From Christiangramia crocea (lineage in GTDB: Bacteria; Bacteroidota; Bacteroidia; Flavobacteriales; Flavobacteriaceae), in the NCBI RefSeq assembly GCF_022410465.1, contig NZ_JAJSON010000009.1, positions 62,001 to 126,000 on the forward strand: a DNA stretch of 64,000 nt, written 5' to 3'. The position numbers and the translations under genes were made by a program. The notes beneath the pieces are model-generated. The model ran no database searches. It was not told the origin of the DNA and was given only the letters and a program-made list of their open reading frames with translations. Positions 51,566 through 60,796 of the stretch are shown here, piece by piece; positions within the stretch are counted from its first letter, which is position 1; the number at the start of each line of letters is the position of its first letter.

Positions 51566-51994
51566 TTATGATACTGCTTCGGCATATTTCCTGAAATTAT
51601 TAAGGATGCTCTGCCATCCGGCCTTTTGTTGTTCCAGTGAATGCGTTTCTTCAGCTTCAAAACTCTCAGTTAGTCTGGTCCCGTTTTCCAGGGGGGTGAA
51701 TTCTATCTGCACTTTCCTTCCATCATCAAGATAATAACTGATAAGTTCATAGGGTTTCACCTCTTCATAAGTCCCACTGAAATCGAATCCCATGCTTCCA
51801 TCTTTCGCTTCCATGCGAGAAGTGATCTTTCCGCCTGGTCTCAGGTCATTTTCTGCCATCGGGCAATGCCAGTCGTCTGAAGCAAAGTTCCACATTGTGA
51901 TATGTTGAGGTTTGTTCCAGTATTCCCAGACCTTTTCTGCAGGAAGCCGAAGTTCTGTTTCAACCTTTAAGGTCTTCTTTGAGTTTTGCTCCAT
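51566..51994 (-). CDS. SRPBCC/AHSA1 (Hsp90 activator-like) domain protein
   Basis: 142 aa. Start LKVETELRLPAEKVWEYWNK, then MWNFASDDWHCPMAENDLRP, GFDFSGTYEEVKPYELISYY and the C-terminal GTRLTESFEAEETHSLEQQK with WQSILNNFRKYAE are the AHSA1/START-like signature. Such small proteins bind hydrophobic ligands; none is known here. Situated between the GNAT gene and the DinB gene on the same strand with short spacing. Confidence 0.85.
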   Translation of the reverse strand: MEQNSKKTLKVETELRLPAEKVWEYWNKPQHITMWNFASDDWHCPMAENDLRPGGKITSRMEAKDGSMGFDFSGTYEEVKPYELISYYLDDGRKVQIEFTPLENGTRLTESFEAEETHSLEQQKAGWQSILNNFRKYAEAVS

Positions 51995-52018
51995 GGTTCA
52001 GTTGGTTTATTTTGTGTA

Positions 52019-52561
52019 TTAAGTTTTAGGCAACAGTGATAGGACTTCCCTGGCCTGGTTATAATGTCTTTCTTCATGAGTTACTATGATGTCGAAGGCC
52101 ATTTCAAGCTTGTATACGATATTCCTGTTTGCAGGAGAAGAGATAACCATATTCTGATGTACGAAATCAGCAGAATCTCTAATATAACCTTTAAGTTTAT
52201 CCTGGTTTTCCTGGAATTCTTTCAGGATGCTTTTGGGAAGATCGCTTTTAGAAGGCTCCCAGATAGGGAAGGTCTTCATTTTCTTCTGGCGGCCTGGATC
52301 TACAGATTTCTTTATCATATTTCCGAAAAACGATACCACAAATCCAAATCGGGCAATAAAGGGAAGCTCCTGATTCCCTTTTTTAAGGTTTTCAAATGTG
52401 GGGAAGTAAGACCTGTTGAGGTTTATTAAATGATCAATATTCTGAGCTATGCTCCAGGTTTGCATATCAGGTTTCCTGTTGAGGTCTTCCTTGCTCAAAT
52501 CACCAAAACTATCCAGGAATTTTGTGGTGATATCATCAATGCGACTAATCCATTTTTCCAT
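52019..52561 (-). CDS. DinB-superfamily protein
   Basis: 180 aa. Helical DinB/YfiT-like fold: EKWISRIDDITTKFLDSFGD, KPDMQTWSIAQNIDHLINLN and, near the end, VTHEERHYNQAREVLSLLP. The His residues in NIDHLINLN and HEERHYNQ match the metal-binding triad of the superfamily. Members are metal-dependent thiol transferases or have unknown roles; the substrate is not predictable. Located at the head of the three-gene minus-strand run. Confidence 0.82.
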   Translation of the reverse strand: MEKWISRIDDITTKFLDSFGDLSKEDLNRKPDMQTWSIAQNIDHLINLNRSYFPTFENLKKGNQELPFIARFGFVVSFFGNMIKKSVDPGRQKKMKTFPIWEPSKSDLPKSILKEFQENQDKLKGYIRDSADFVHQNMVISSPANRNIVYKLEMAFDIIVTHEERHYNQAREVLSLLPKT

Positions 52562-52802
52562 TTTTTATTAAAATATATGGCTTATGGTTTCTATAATGAA
52601 TTTAATGATTTTTTCATTAGAAAGCTTTCTCTACATTTCTAAAACCATGAAAGAATTAGATTCTTCATGAAATCAATCATCTGTTTTTAGAATATGTAGT
52701 AAATTGTAAAAATAATGTTACGTAAATAAAAAATCTTATTTTTAATTATTTTTTGGGTTTTAAAATTTAAATCTTACTTTTCGAAAACGTTTAAAATATT
52801 TT

Positions 52803-53666
52803 ATGAAAGTTTTTAAATCATGGCTACTCTATGCTATTGTCACTACAATATTCTGGGGCGTTTGGGGAGCATTCATTGAGATACCAGAAAAAGCGGGTTT
52901 CCCGGCTACTTTGGGTTATGTTGTTTGGTCGCTTACCATGATTCCGTGTGCGCTTTTCGCTTTGCATCGTATAAAATGGAAAATTGAAATAGATAAGAAG
53001 TCGATTTTCTTGGGATCAGCAATTGGTATACTGGGAGCAGGAGGCCAGTTACTCCTATTTCAAGCACTGAGGGATGGCCCCGCATACATTATTTTTCCCT
53101 TGATATCTCTTTCTCCTGCACTTACTATTCTATTGTCGGTCACACTACTAAAGGAAAAAACTACATTGCTAAAATGGATCGGAATTTTCACTGCTATAAC
53201 AGCCATTTTTTTCCTTTCATATCAAGAACCAGGAGCATCTGATGGTCGTGGTTATCTTTGGCTGGCACTGTCCATAATGGTTTTCATTGCATGGGGTGTA
53301 CAAGCTTTTGTAATGAAGTTCTCCAATGAAACTATGAAAGCCGAAAGCATCTTTTTTTTCATGACCATAACGGCTATACTTCTTGCTCCTTTTGCTCTTT
53401 GGATGACAGATTTTTCCCAGCCAATTAACTGGGGATTTAAAGGGCCATACCTTGCCGCTTTGGTGCACATACTTAATGCTGTGGGGGCTCTAACGCTTGT
53501 CTATGCTTTTCGCTACGGAAAAGCTATTATTGTTGCACCTCTTACTGGTTTGGCACCGCTAATTACGATCATTTTGTCTCTTCTAATATATGGCGTGATG
53601 CCTGGCCCAATTCTAATTATTGGATTAATATTGGCTATGGTGGCAATATTAATCTTATCAATTTAA
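52803..53666 (+). CDS. DMT-superfamily (EamA) transporter
   Basis: 287 aa with ten hydrophobic helices in two EamA-like halves: AIVTTIFWGVWGAFIEIPEK, LGAGGQLLLFQALRDGPAYI, LISLSPALTILLSVTLLKEK in the first and LAALVHILNAVGALTLVYAF, PLTGLAPLITIILSLLIYG in the second. Drug/metabolite exporters of this group move amino acids or other small metabolites. The upstream 230 bp is very AT-rich and holds no other feature I can support. Confidence 0.9.
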   Translation: MKVFKSWLLYAIVTTIFWGVWGAFIEIPEKAGFPATLGYVVWSLTMIPCALFALHRIKWKIEIDKKSIFLGSAIGILGAGGQLLLFQALRDGPAYIIFPLISLSPALTILLSVTLLKEKTTLLKWIGIFTAITAIFFLSYQEPGASDGRGYLWLALSIMVFIAWGVQAFVMKFSNETMKAESIFFFMTITAILLAPFALWMTDFSQPINWGFKGPYLAALVHILNAVGALTLVYAFRYGKAIIVAPLTGLAPLITIILSLLIYGVMPGPILIIGLILAMVAILILSI

Positions 53667-53730
53667 AATTAAATAAAAGTGATCTGGAAGATATATTAAT
53701 AGAGGACAGGAAGATTTTATAAAAGTTAAT

Positions 53731-54531
53731 TTATTCGATCCTGAGTATTATGGATTCTTCTCCTCTCATCTGTGACGTTGAGGTATAACTCGCAGTCAGG
53801 ACATATATTCCCTTAGCAGAGTTTTCGGGTTTTTTCATTATTCGGAATGTTCCTTCCAGACCAATAAGAATCCATTTATTTCTTTTCTCGCCTTGTTCAA
53901 GAATATATGCGGCCATTTGTTCGGATTCTTTATCTGTTAAATTTTTATTTGCAGCCATTACGGAGCTACCCCAGACTCCTGAGGATCCTTCAGAAATACT
54001 TTGGGCTAGAGCTTTGATATCACTTTTATTATATTTTTTTGCAATTTCTGAGAAGGAAGGCCCCGCAAGTCGTGCTTTGTCTGCATGACATCTAAAACAG
54101 GTAGATCTTTGCATTAATATAATGCCATTTTGTTGTGATGCCTCTTCAGAAATGTCTGTGTTATTCCTAGTTTGTTTCTCAGTAGTAACAGGATAGTATT
54201 CTATTTCTAACAAAACTGCATTGCTATTTATTTCACCATATTTAGAATCGCCATCTATCTTGTCCGAAACTTTGATAGTATAACGAATTTGTGTTCCCCA
54301 TGAATATGTTCCTTTATCATCATGTACAACTAATTCTATTTGTGGAACAGAATCTTTTTGTGACGGATTTGATATATTTTTATTTCCGATGATTTTCAAA
54401 GGATCTATTGATAATAGGCGGAGAACCAAATCCTTTTCAAAAGGACTTTTTGCTTTATCCTTAAATGGTAGATTAAAAGTTATTAAAGCAGAACCAACTG
54501 CAATTGTAAAAAATAGAGAAGGGTACTTCAT
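53731..54531 (-). CDS. c-type cytochrome-domain protein
   Basis: 266 aa with an N-terminal hydrophobic anchor (LFFTIAVGSALITFNLPF). The CxxCH heme site lies at 145-149 (CFRCH), followed by LAGPSFSEIAKKY, a Met-containing SGVWGSSVMAANKNLTDKES and QMAAYIL, the layout of monoheme cytochrome c. Beta-rich segments before (NAVLLEIEYYPV) and after (EGTFRIMKKPENSAKG) the heme domain resemble those of larger Bacteroidota cytochrome/PKD fusions. It follows the Tat-exported flavoenzyme gene by 33 bp on the same strand and is its likely electron acceptor. Confidence 0.85.
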   Translation of the reverse strand: MKYPSLFFTIAVGSALITFNLPFKDKAKSPFEKDLVLRLLSIDPLKIIGNKNISNPSQKDSVPQIELVVHDDKGTYSWGTQIRYTIKVSDKIDGDSKYGEINSNAVLLEIEYYPVTTEKQTRNNTDISEEASQQNGIILMQRSTCFRCHADKARLAGPSFSEIAKKYNKSDIKALAQSISEGSSGVWGSSVMAANKNLTDKESEQMAAYILEQGEKRNKWILIGLEGTFRIMKKPENSAKGIYVLTASYTSTSQMRGEESIILRIE

Positions 54532-54564
54532 AGTCGGATATTAATTCAAAAATCTTCTAACGAA

Positions 54565-56052
54565 TTAGGCTTGATCAATTTCCAAAGCCACTCTATTAGC
54601 GGAATTTGTGGCTGCCTCCATTCCCCAACTTCTATTATCAGTATGAGCTCCTCCAAAATGAATTCTGCCATGGGGTGTCATAATGTGAGGCCAAAATTTT
54701 GATAATTCGCCTAAACCGCCGAAACCATGGCGTTCACAACCGTTTACAAATTCATCTGCTGACCAATCCTTAACTAACACCTGTTCAATATCAATATTAG
54801 ATCTATTGCCAGGATAAAGTTCCCTGAATGCTTCTAACGTGCGTAAAGGATTTGTTCCTCCGGGTGCTTTAGCCATTAGCGAGACCCGCTTTGTATCTAC
54901 TTCATCCGCAACTTCCCAAATCGTTCTCAAAGCAGGATGATTAAAGGTTAAATTTATGGTTGTATTATCTTTTAACCAGAATTTAGACCTGGCCTGAAAT
55001 ACAATTCTTGTGGTCTGGTCATATGCAAGATTATCAAAAATGAATATTTTTTCATCTGGTAATTGTGGAGTTATTTTAATTGTTCTAAGTGCAGTTGTTC
55101 GAAGACAGCAGGCCAGATAATCTGCTGATATTTCCTTTTCTTTTCCGAACTCTCTATATTTTACAGTTACTCCTGTTTCTCCATTTTTAATTTCTAAAAT
55201 TTTGCAGCCAAGTTTTATTCTTGTACCTAACCGGCTGCCTAATTCATTGGTAAGCCTCTGATTACCTCCTTTGATGTGAAAAAGTTCGAAATCATCATCA
55301 TAGCCGCGCTTATGCCTGATATAGGCCTGCCAAATAGCATACAAAGCAGAAGTATTATTTCCACCTAAAATGCTGCTGGCTGCATTTGATGCTCCTCCTT
55401 TCTTATATATTTCAGAAACTGGAACTTTTTCCAGATGATCATAACCAATTCCAAAAGGCTGATATTCATCGCTAAATTTATCGAAATAGGGTTTTAAATA
55501 GAGCATTTCCAGATTGGAGGAGGGGTTTGACTCAAGATATCTCGACTCGCTTTTGTTGAACCCGCCCAATTGCTTAATCCTTTGCTCATATTTTTCTTTT
55601 TGCATTTCATCAGTATACCAAATGTTGTCAATTCTGGTAAGCCTGTTTTCTCGATGAAAATAAGGAAGAACCGGGAGATTAAACTCTTCAATGTACTTCC
55701 AGTAATTTTTGTATCCTGGTCTTGTGAAGTTTTCTGCTCCAAAATCGGCATACAGTCCGTCAGCAAGGCCATCATGTACTGATAGTACAGCTCCACCATA
55801 GCGTCCCGATGCGTCTAAAACGATTACTTCATGACCCTTTTTAATTAATTCATATGCACAGCTAAGTCCGCTAATTCCTGCTCCCCCAACTATAACTTTT
55901 TTCTTTTTTCCGGCGGTTATTTGAGTTTTATCATGATTTTCTGGAGGGAGTTTAACATCAAAAACCTCGTTATCAACACCATATGGTAGAATAGTACCTA
56001 TACTTCCAACAACTGCTTTTTTTATAAAATCTCTTCTTTCAATTTGACCCAT
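54565..56052 (-). CDS. Tat-exported flavin amine-oxidase-like oxidoreductase
   Basis: 495 aa. Twin-arginine signal ERRDFIKKAVVGSIG at the N-terminus. FAD-binding Rossmann motif VIVGGAGISGLSCAYELIKK with the ribose-binding Asp in VIVLDASGRYGG. The C-terminal ...GRIHFGGAHTDNRSWGMEAA is the usual FAD pyrophosphate/re-face block of flavin monoamine oxidases. It acts in the periplasm, probably oxidising an amine or amino-sugar-like compound, with the next gene's cytochrome c as acceptor rather than oxygen (inferred from neighbourhood). Substrate not known. Confidence 0.85.
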   Translation of the reverse strand: MGQIERRDFIKKAVVGSIGTILPYGVDNEVFDVKLPPENHDKTQITAGKKKKVIVGGAGISGLSCAYELIKKGHEVIVLDASGRYGGAVLSVHDGLADGLYADFGAENFTRPGYKNYWKYIEEFNLPVLPYFHRENRLTRIDNIWYTDEMQKEKYEQRIKQLGGFNKSESRYLESNPSSNLEMLYLKPYFDKFSDEYQPFGIGYDHLEKVPVSEIYKKGGASNAASSILGGNNTSALYAIWQAYIRHKRGYDDDFELFHIKGGNQRLTNELGSRLGTRIKLGCKILEIKNGETGVTVKYREFGKEKEISADYLACCLRTTALRTIKITPQLPDEKIFIFDNLAYDQTTRIVFQARSKFWLKDNTTINLTFNHPALRTIWEVADEVDTKRVSLMAKAPGGTNPLRTLEAFRELYPGNRSNIDIEQVLVKDWSADEFVNGCERHGFGGLGELSKFWPHIMTPHGRIHFGGAHTDNRSWGMEAATNSANRVALEIDQA

Positions 56053-56201
56053 ATTATTAGGATGTTAAGTCACCTATTCGGAGCTGCTTTTTAATTCAAA
56101 AAAAGGGTTATATCTAATATTCTTTCAATTGTATTATAAAACTTAACTCGGATTGATTATAATTATTTTTAATCTGATTAAGAACAGTGCAAAAGGAAAA
56201 T

Positions 56202-58295
56202 TTAAAAATCACCTGATGGTTGAGCTTCTATTAAAAGAAACTTTTTAAAAGAAACATCCACAAAAGGATTTGAAGATTGGATTCTCCCTAACTCTATATT
56301 GTCAAAATAATTTATCAATACATATTTTGTATTCTCTGCTAAACCTCTAAGTTCTATTTTTCCATTCCAGGAATCTGCATAAAAAGCATAGTATAAAGAA
56401 CCATTCTTTTTTATCACGTGAGCTTCAGGCTTATCGTATCCTATATCATAAAGACTACCTAAGTATTCTTCCTTTGATAACATTTTTTCATTATAAAGCG
56501 AGAACCATTTACGCCAAATTTTCTCCTTCTCTTCAGTTAATAAAAACTTAGATGATTCTTCGTTCTCTCTGGAACTTGGTACAGTGAACTTGGTACCCAA
56601 CACAGCTCCTATACCAAAGGAACTTGCAAAATCATTTCCATTATCACTCAATTCTACATGATCTCCGTAATAAGCAGTCTTTGGTACTAAAGCTTTGTAT
56701 GTTTTTCCTTTATGCCGGATTTGCCAGCTCGATAAGGGATCAGAAGAAACCGCTTGATTCATAGATGCCATATTATAATACGACATGCAGGTTCCACAAG
56801 GACAATTCTCGATAACTGCATTTGGTTTGATCTGCCGGGCTTCAGCATAAATCATATGAAAAAAATCTGGTAGGCCCTGAGGAGCTTCTAGAGGGTTTTG
56901 GAGAGAATAATCTGGTGCCACAGCATTCATATGTTGCCCATCCATTTTCAATCCGTCAAAATCCCATTCGTTGAGAAAAAGATCCACAATATTTTTTGTA
57001 TGTTCAATAGTTTCCTCCTTAGTGGGAGAAAGATAGTAGGCATTCCACCAAGTTATGAACTGAGGAGCACCATTTTCTTGTATTATCTTCATATTTGGAT
57101 GTTGTTCTAGGGCTTGGCTCCCAGGGTCGGCAGCGAGTGGGGTCCACCATATCTTAGCTTTTAATCCATATCCATGTATTTTTTCCACTAACTTTTTAAT
57201 TGCATCTTCACCTTCAGGAAATCTATTAGAAGCAGGTCTCCAATCCCCTTCGGCAACTTGAAATCCATCGTCTAACACAGCCCAGTCTATACCCAGGTCC
57301 TTCACTTTTGGGAGGGTGTTAACCACTTCTTCCATTGTGAATTCTCTTCCATATCCCCAGGCGCACCAGATTGGTTCAAAAGCAGCTGCCTCTGGCTCTA
57401 CTATCTCTATCCCTTTTGCCTGCATGAGCTTTGAGTATCTGGCTAGATTATCATAATAGTCCCCCTTAGTAATAGAAACGAATGTCTCAAGGGTAGAAAT
57501 GGTATCTTTTGTCTTAAATACGGTACGTTCACCAAATTCCTTTGAAATACCTACTAAGACCTTGGAATCTCTAAACATTTCCGTAGGAAGATTAATAAGT
57601 TCAGGTGTAAGAGATAAATGGCCTACTGCAATGTTTATGTCGGGTCTCCAAACGCTGGTAACCGGTATGCCACCTCCATAGTCAGTATCATTCATTCCCA
57701 TGTAATTTTTTTGGTAATAACCAGGTTCTAGAGGTTTTATCCAATCACTTCGACTTGAAGATGAGCTACCTTGAAAAGCCCAAAAAGGAGGTTCATCTCC
57801 CTGGGGAAGAATTTTATAATTTTCATTGATCCATTTTTCAATAAAGACATCTTCATTAGATGCGTTTACATATTGCACTTCCCTTGTAATCAGACCAGGA
57901 AAATCGTCATAAGCGATTAATTTTAAATATTTTTCTAATTTTAGTCCATTCTTAGTAAATACTCCTTTTACCATCCATTCCCTTCCAGATAACTCCCCTT
58001 TTAAGGCTTTCTCCTTAACATCTTTTAATGCAAAGTCGGTGATCATCATATTATCAATAATAATTTTTTCTGAAGGTTGGTAATCAAGCATAATGGGCTT
58101 AGTGCCGGGGAGAGTAGAAGTGAGACGCGTATGAAGATTTGCATTTACTTCAAAAACTAAATTACCATGATTTATCTTTAGTGGTTCCTCTGATTCTTCG
58201 CTATTTGCAAAAGCTGTGATTGCCAACATTGCGAATAAAACCAGTGTTAGATTTAAAAACTTCTTTCTAATGTAATATTTGCTTTGCATTTTCAT
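56202..58295 (-). CDS. GH36-like alpha-galactosidase (exported)
   Basis: 697 aa with a signal peptide (LTLVLFAMLAITAFAN). N-terminal beta-sandwich (VFEVNANLHTRLTSTLPGTK), then a barrel with FEPIWCAWGYGREFTMEEVV, DWAVLDDGFQVAEGDWRP, the nucleophile D452 in LKMDGQHM, CPCGTCMSYYN, and the acid/base D519 in SSDPLSSWQIR. These fit clan GH-D, GH36 type: alpha-galactosidases or alpha-N-acetylgalactosaminidases. Its first 29 bp overlap the end of the amidohydrolase gene upstream. No lower-case domain for binding glycan is seen. Acts in the periplasm; the exact sugar cannot be told. Confidence 0.82.
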   Translation of the reverse strand: MKMQSKYYIRKKFLNLTLVLFAMLAITAFANSEESEEPLKINHGNLVFEVNANLHTRLTSTLPGTKPIMLDYQPSEKIIIDNMMITDFALKDVKEKALKGELSGREWMVKGVFTKNGLKLEKYLKLIAYDDFPGLITREVQYVNASNEDVFIEKWINENYKILPQGDEPPFWAFQGSSSSSRSDWIKPLEPGYYQKNYMGMNDTDYGGGIPVTSVWRPDINIAVGHLSLTPELINLPTEMFRDSKVLVGISKEFGERTVFKTKDTISTLETFVSITKGDYYDNLARYSKLMQAKGIEIVEPEAAAFEPIWCAWGYGREFTMEEVVNTLPKVKDLGIDWAVLDDGFQVAEGDWRPASNRFPEGEDAIKKLVEKIHGYGLKAKIWWTPLAADPGSQALEQHPNMKIIQENGAPQFITWWNAYYLSPTKEETIEHTKNIVDLFLNEWDFDGLKMDGQHMNAVAPDYSLQNPLEAPQGLPDFFHMIYAEARQIKPNAVIENCPCGTCMSYYNMASMNQAVSSDPLSSWQIRHKGKTYKALVPKTAYYGDHVELSDNGNDFASSFGIGAVLGTKFTVPSSRENEESSKFLLTEEKEKIWRKWFSLYNEKMLSKEEYLGSLYDIGYDKPEAHVIKKNGSLYYAFYADSWNGKIELRGLAENTKYVLINYFDNIELGRIQSSNPFVDVSFKKFLLIEAQPSGDF

Positions 58296-59340
58296 AATAT
58301 ATTTTATTTAAAACCTGGTCTGATAAGCCAAATCCATTTAAAGGCCAATGGTAACTAAACAAATCCTTTTGATAAAAATGTTCATCTTCGGTCTCCAAAA
58401 TTCGGAAAGTAGTAGAATACATTGATGGCAACATTCCCATATCGGTACCATAAAGTAACCTGTCCGGATATTTGTTATAAAACTTCTTAACACGGCGTGG
58501 AATAGGAGCAGTTTCCGCGTAACGAGCAGCAATATCTGCATATAAATTAGGATACTTGTCAAAAAGATTGCCCAAAATCGTGAGATCATAGCTGGTATTA
58601 GCAAAGTGACATGCAATAAAATTTGTTTCAGGATTTTTGTTTACTGCATTTTCAAGAGTTTTTATAAGTTCCGGATGATTCAAAATTCCCTCCTTGTTCA
58701 TATCTACCTTCCATTTCTTAGCATTCATGAGTCCGTCATTGTGCTCGTCGATGGGCTGATACATCCAGAATGGTTCTGCAACGTGGATACTTACAGGCAT
58801 GCCTAGTTCTCCACATTTTTTAAGAAGGGGTGTCATCCTGTCGTCGTCAATATGCATACCTATAGCCGCTGTAGGTTTGGAATATAGCAAACCTTCCCCT
58901 TTATCTCCTAATTCTCCTATACCCCGTGCTCCTTTTTTATAACATCGCACCAATTCTTTTATAGCCTTATTAGTCCACCCAGGCTCTTTATACCCAGTAT
59001 AGTCAATTCCGCACCATATCTCAAAACGATCCCCGTACTTAGAATAGACATCATATATGCTATCAAAGGCTTCTCCTGTTTGGTAGGTTTGTATGATTGT
59101 TTTTTCTATACCTGCTTTGTCCATGGTTGCAACCCACTTTTCAATTTCTGAAATAGATTTTGCGTATGGATGGGAATGAATGTCGATTACTGGAAATTTT
59201 GCCTTTACTGGAGAGGTCTTTTGTATTTCGTATAAAGAAACAGGATTATAATCTTTTAAAAGTATGTCCCCTTCTTGCCCGAAGGAGAATTCTGCAGTTA
59301 GAATAAGGACTAAAAAGGTCGTAAAAATTTTTGATGTCAT
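58267..59340 (-). CDS. Exported TIM-barrel amidohydrolase (Amidohydro_2-like), paralogue A
   Basis: 357 aa with a signal peptide (FTTFLVLILTAEFSFGQ). Metal-dependent hydrolase layout: IDIHSHPY with the HxH pair, GIGELGDKGEG, VSIHVAEPFWMYQP, FIACHFANTSYDLTILG and LLYGTDMGM with the final Asp. It is clearly related to the protein of 60797-61924 (WMYQPIDEHNDG against WMYENMDSINDG) and more distantly to that of 63326. The family hydrolyses lactones, decarboxylates acids or acts on amides; the role here is unknown. The gene end overlaps the GH36 gene by 29 bp. Confidence 0.85.
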   Translation of the reverse strand: MTSKIFTTFLVLILTAEFSFGQEGDILLKDYNPVSLYEIQKTSPVKAKFPVIDIHSHPYAKSISEIEKWVATMDKAGIEKTIIQTYQTGEAFDSIYDVYSKYGDRFEIWCGIDYTGYKEPGWTNKAIKELVRCYKKGARGIGELGDKGEGLLYSKPTAAIGMHIDDDRMTPLLKKCGELGMPVSIHVAEPFWMYQPIDEHNDGLMNAKKWKVDMNKEGILNHPELIKTLENAVNKNPETNFIACHFANTSYDLTILGNLFDKYPNLYADIAARYAETAPIPRRVKKFYNKYPDRLLYGTDMGMLPSMYSTTFRILETEDEHFYQKDLFSYHWPLNGFGLSDQVLNKIYYENAKQILH

Positions 59341-59450
59341 ATTATTAATTTTTAATGGGAGTTATTCGATATTTTTTTCAGTATATACTTAGGATGTTAA
59401 TTGATATTCTATATCTCTAATTATTTCAATTTTCAGATGATATTTGTTGA

Positions 59451-60656
59451 TCATACCTTGAAGAATATTTTCTTTTGATATAACCAAAAGCATAAATACC
59501 ACTGAATTAAGAATAATATTATGGAGGACATAATTAAAATTGCAGAGTGAGTTAATCCTATTGGGGAAATAATACCATTTACTATTGTGTAGGAATAATC
59601 ATAGAGCCAGTGATGAACGACGATTTCGAAGAAAAGATAAATAAATATAGAATTCATTCCCACTATAGTGAAAAAGCTCAAAAATTTTTTGTGTTTCAGT
59701 AGGTCTATCCAATAATAAAGAAAAGCCAATGCTAATAAGCACCATCCTCCTGAAACAAGTGTGAAGGAAGAAGTAGCAATTTTTTTGATAATTGGGGTGA
59801 TGTCTAAAATATCAAGGAGATAACCCGTGAATAGAGTAATTACCCCAAAAATTATAATATAACCAAGCTTACCTTTAACAGTGTGTTTCCTAAGCAACCA
59901 CTTACCTGCAACGGCACCCCAAATTGTATGTGCAGCTGTTGGAATGGCATTTACAGCAACCCAACCGCCAGAATTTATCTTATTCATAAGAATCAAGTCA
60001 ATATAATTGCCAAAATTATGTTGATTTATAAATGGTTGGTCGAAACCGGGGATATTAGTAAAACGATATAACCATTCAGTTAATACAAGCAGTCCAATAC
60101 TAAATAGAATTTGATAACTCGGTTTCCATCGAAATATTAGAAAAGCAACTAGCAAGGTAAACGACAATTGTGATAATACGTTCCAGAGTTCAAATGACAA
60201 GCTATCACCCCTCACAGCATAAATCAAAATTCCCCAAAAGAGTAACCACATACTTCGCTTCAAAGTTCTTGTTGCCTGTTGTTCCCATGGCCGACCTTTA
60301 GAAGTTTGTTTTGTAAGTGAAAAAGCCATGGCTGTTCCGGCAATAAACATAAACGCTGGTTGAATGAGATCCCAGAAGCGTAATCCGTGCCAGGCATGAT
60401 GAGTAAACTGAACAGCTATAGAGTGCAAAAAGGAAGATGGGGTACTTGTATTGACAAGATGTTTATATAAGCCTGCTGCTTCCAACATTAAAAGAACCAT
60501 AATTAATCCTCGATAGAAATCCAGGGAAAGGAGTCTTTCATTCTTTTTTACTACTTCACTTGATTCATTTTTTTTCAATGAATCAACATGACCTGACAAA
60601 ACAGTATTTTTTCTCGTAGGTTCTTTAATTTTCACATTATCATTCTCCATTATCAT
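59451..60656 (-). CDS. DUF5009/heparan-alpha-glucosaminide acetyltransferase-like membrane protein
   Basis: 401 aa with about ten membrane helices. The start RLLSLDFYRGLIMVLLMLEA followed by HAWHGLRFWDLIQPAFMFIA and GTAMAFSLTKQ is the hallmark of the DUF1624/DUF5009 (HGSNAT-like, NagX-like) family. An invariant His and Asp pair in HHAWHGLRFWDLIQP would carry the acyl group across the membrane to a periplasmic sugar. Associated with amino-sugar metabolism in many Bacteroidota. Lies between two amidohydrolase genes and next to GH36 and GH109-type genes. Confidence 0.8.
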   Translation of the reverse strand: MIMENDNVKIKEPTRKNTVLSGHVDSLKKNESSEVVKKNERLLSLDFYRGLIMVLLMLEAAGLYKHLVNTSTPSSFLHSIAVQFTHHAWHGLRFWDLIQPAFMFIAGTAMAFSLTKQTSKGRPWEQQATRTLKRSMWLLFWGILIYAVRGDSLSFELWNVLSQLSFTLLVAFLIFRWKPSYQILFSIGLLVLTEWLYRFTNIPGFDQPFINQHNFGNYIDLILMNKINSGGWVAVNAIPTAAHTIWGAVAGKWLLRKHTVKGKLGYIIIFGVITLFTGYLLDILDITPIIKKIATSSFTLVSGGWCLLALAFLYYWIDLLKHKKFLSFFTIVGMNSIFIYLFFEIVVHHWLYDYSYTIVNGIISPIGLTHSAILIMSSIILFLIQWYLCFWLYQKKIFFKV

Positions 60657-60796
60657 CTTAATTTTAATTAATAATGTTATTGGCTATACGTAATTGTCTC
60701 TATGCAATTCTGTTTATTCAAATTTTAACAGATACCTTCATTTTGTAAAGCCTAATGCAGGATCTGTAATTATTAGATCTTAAAATCCTCCCTGTA

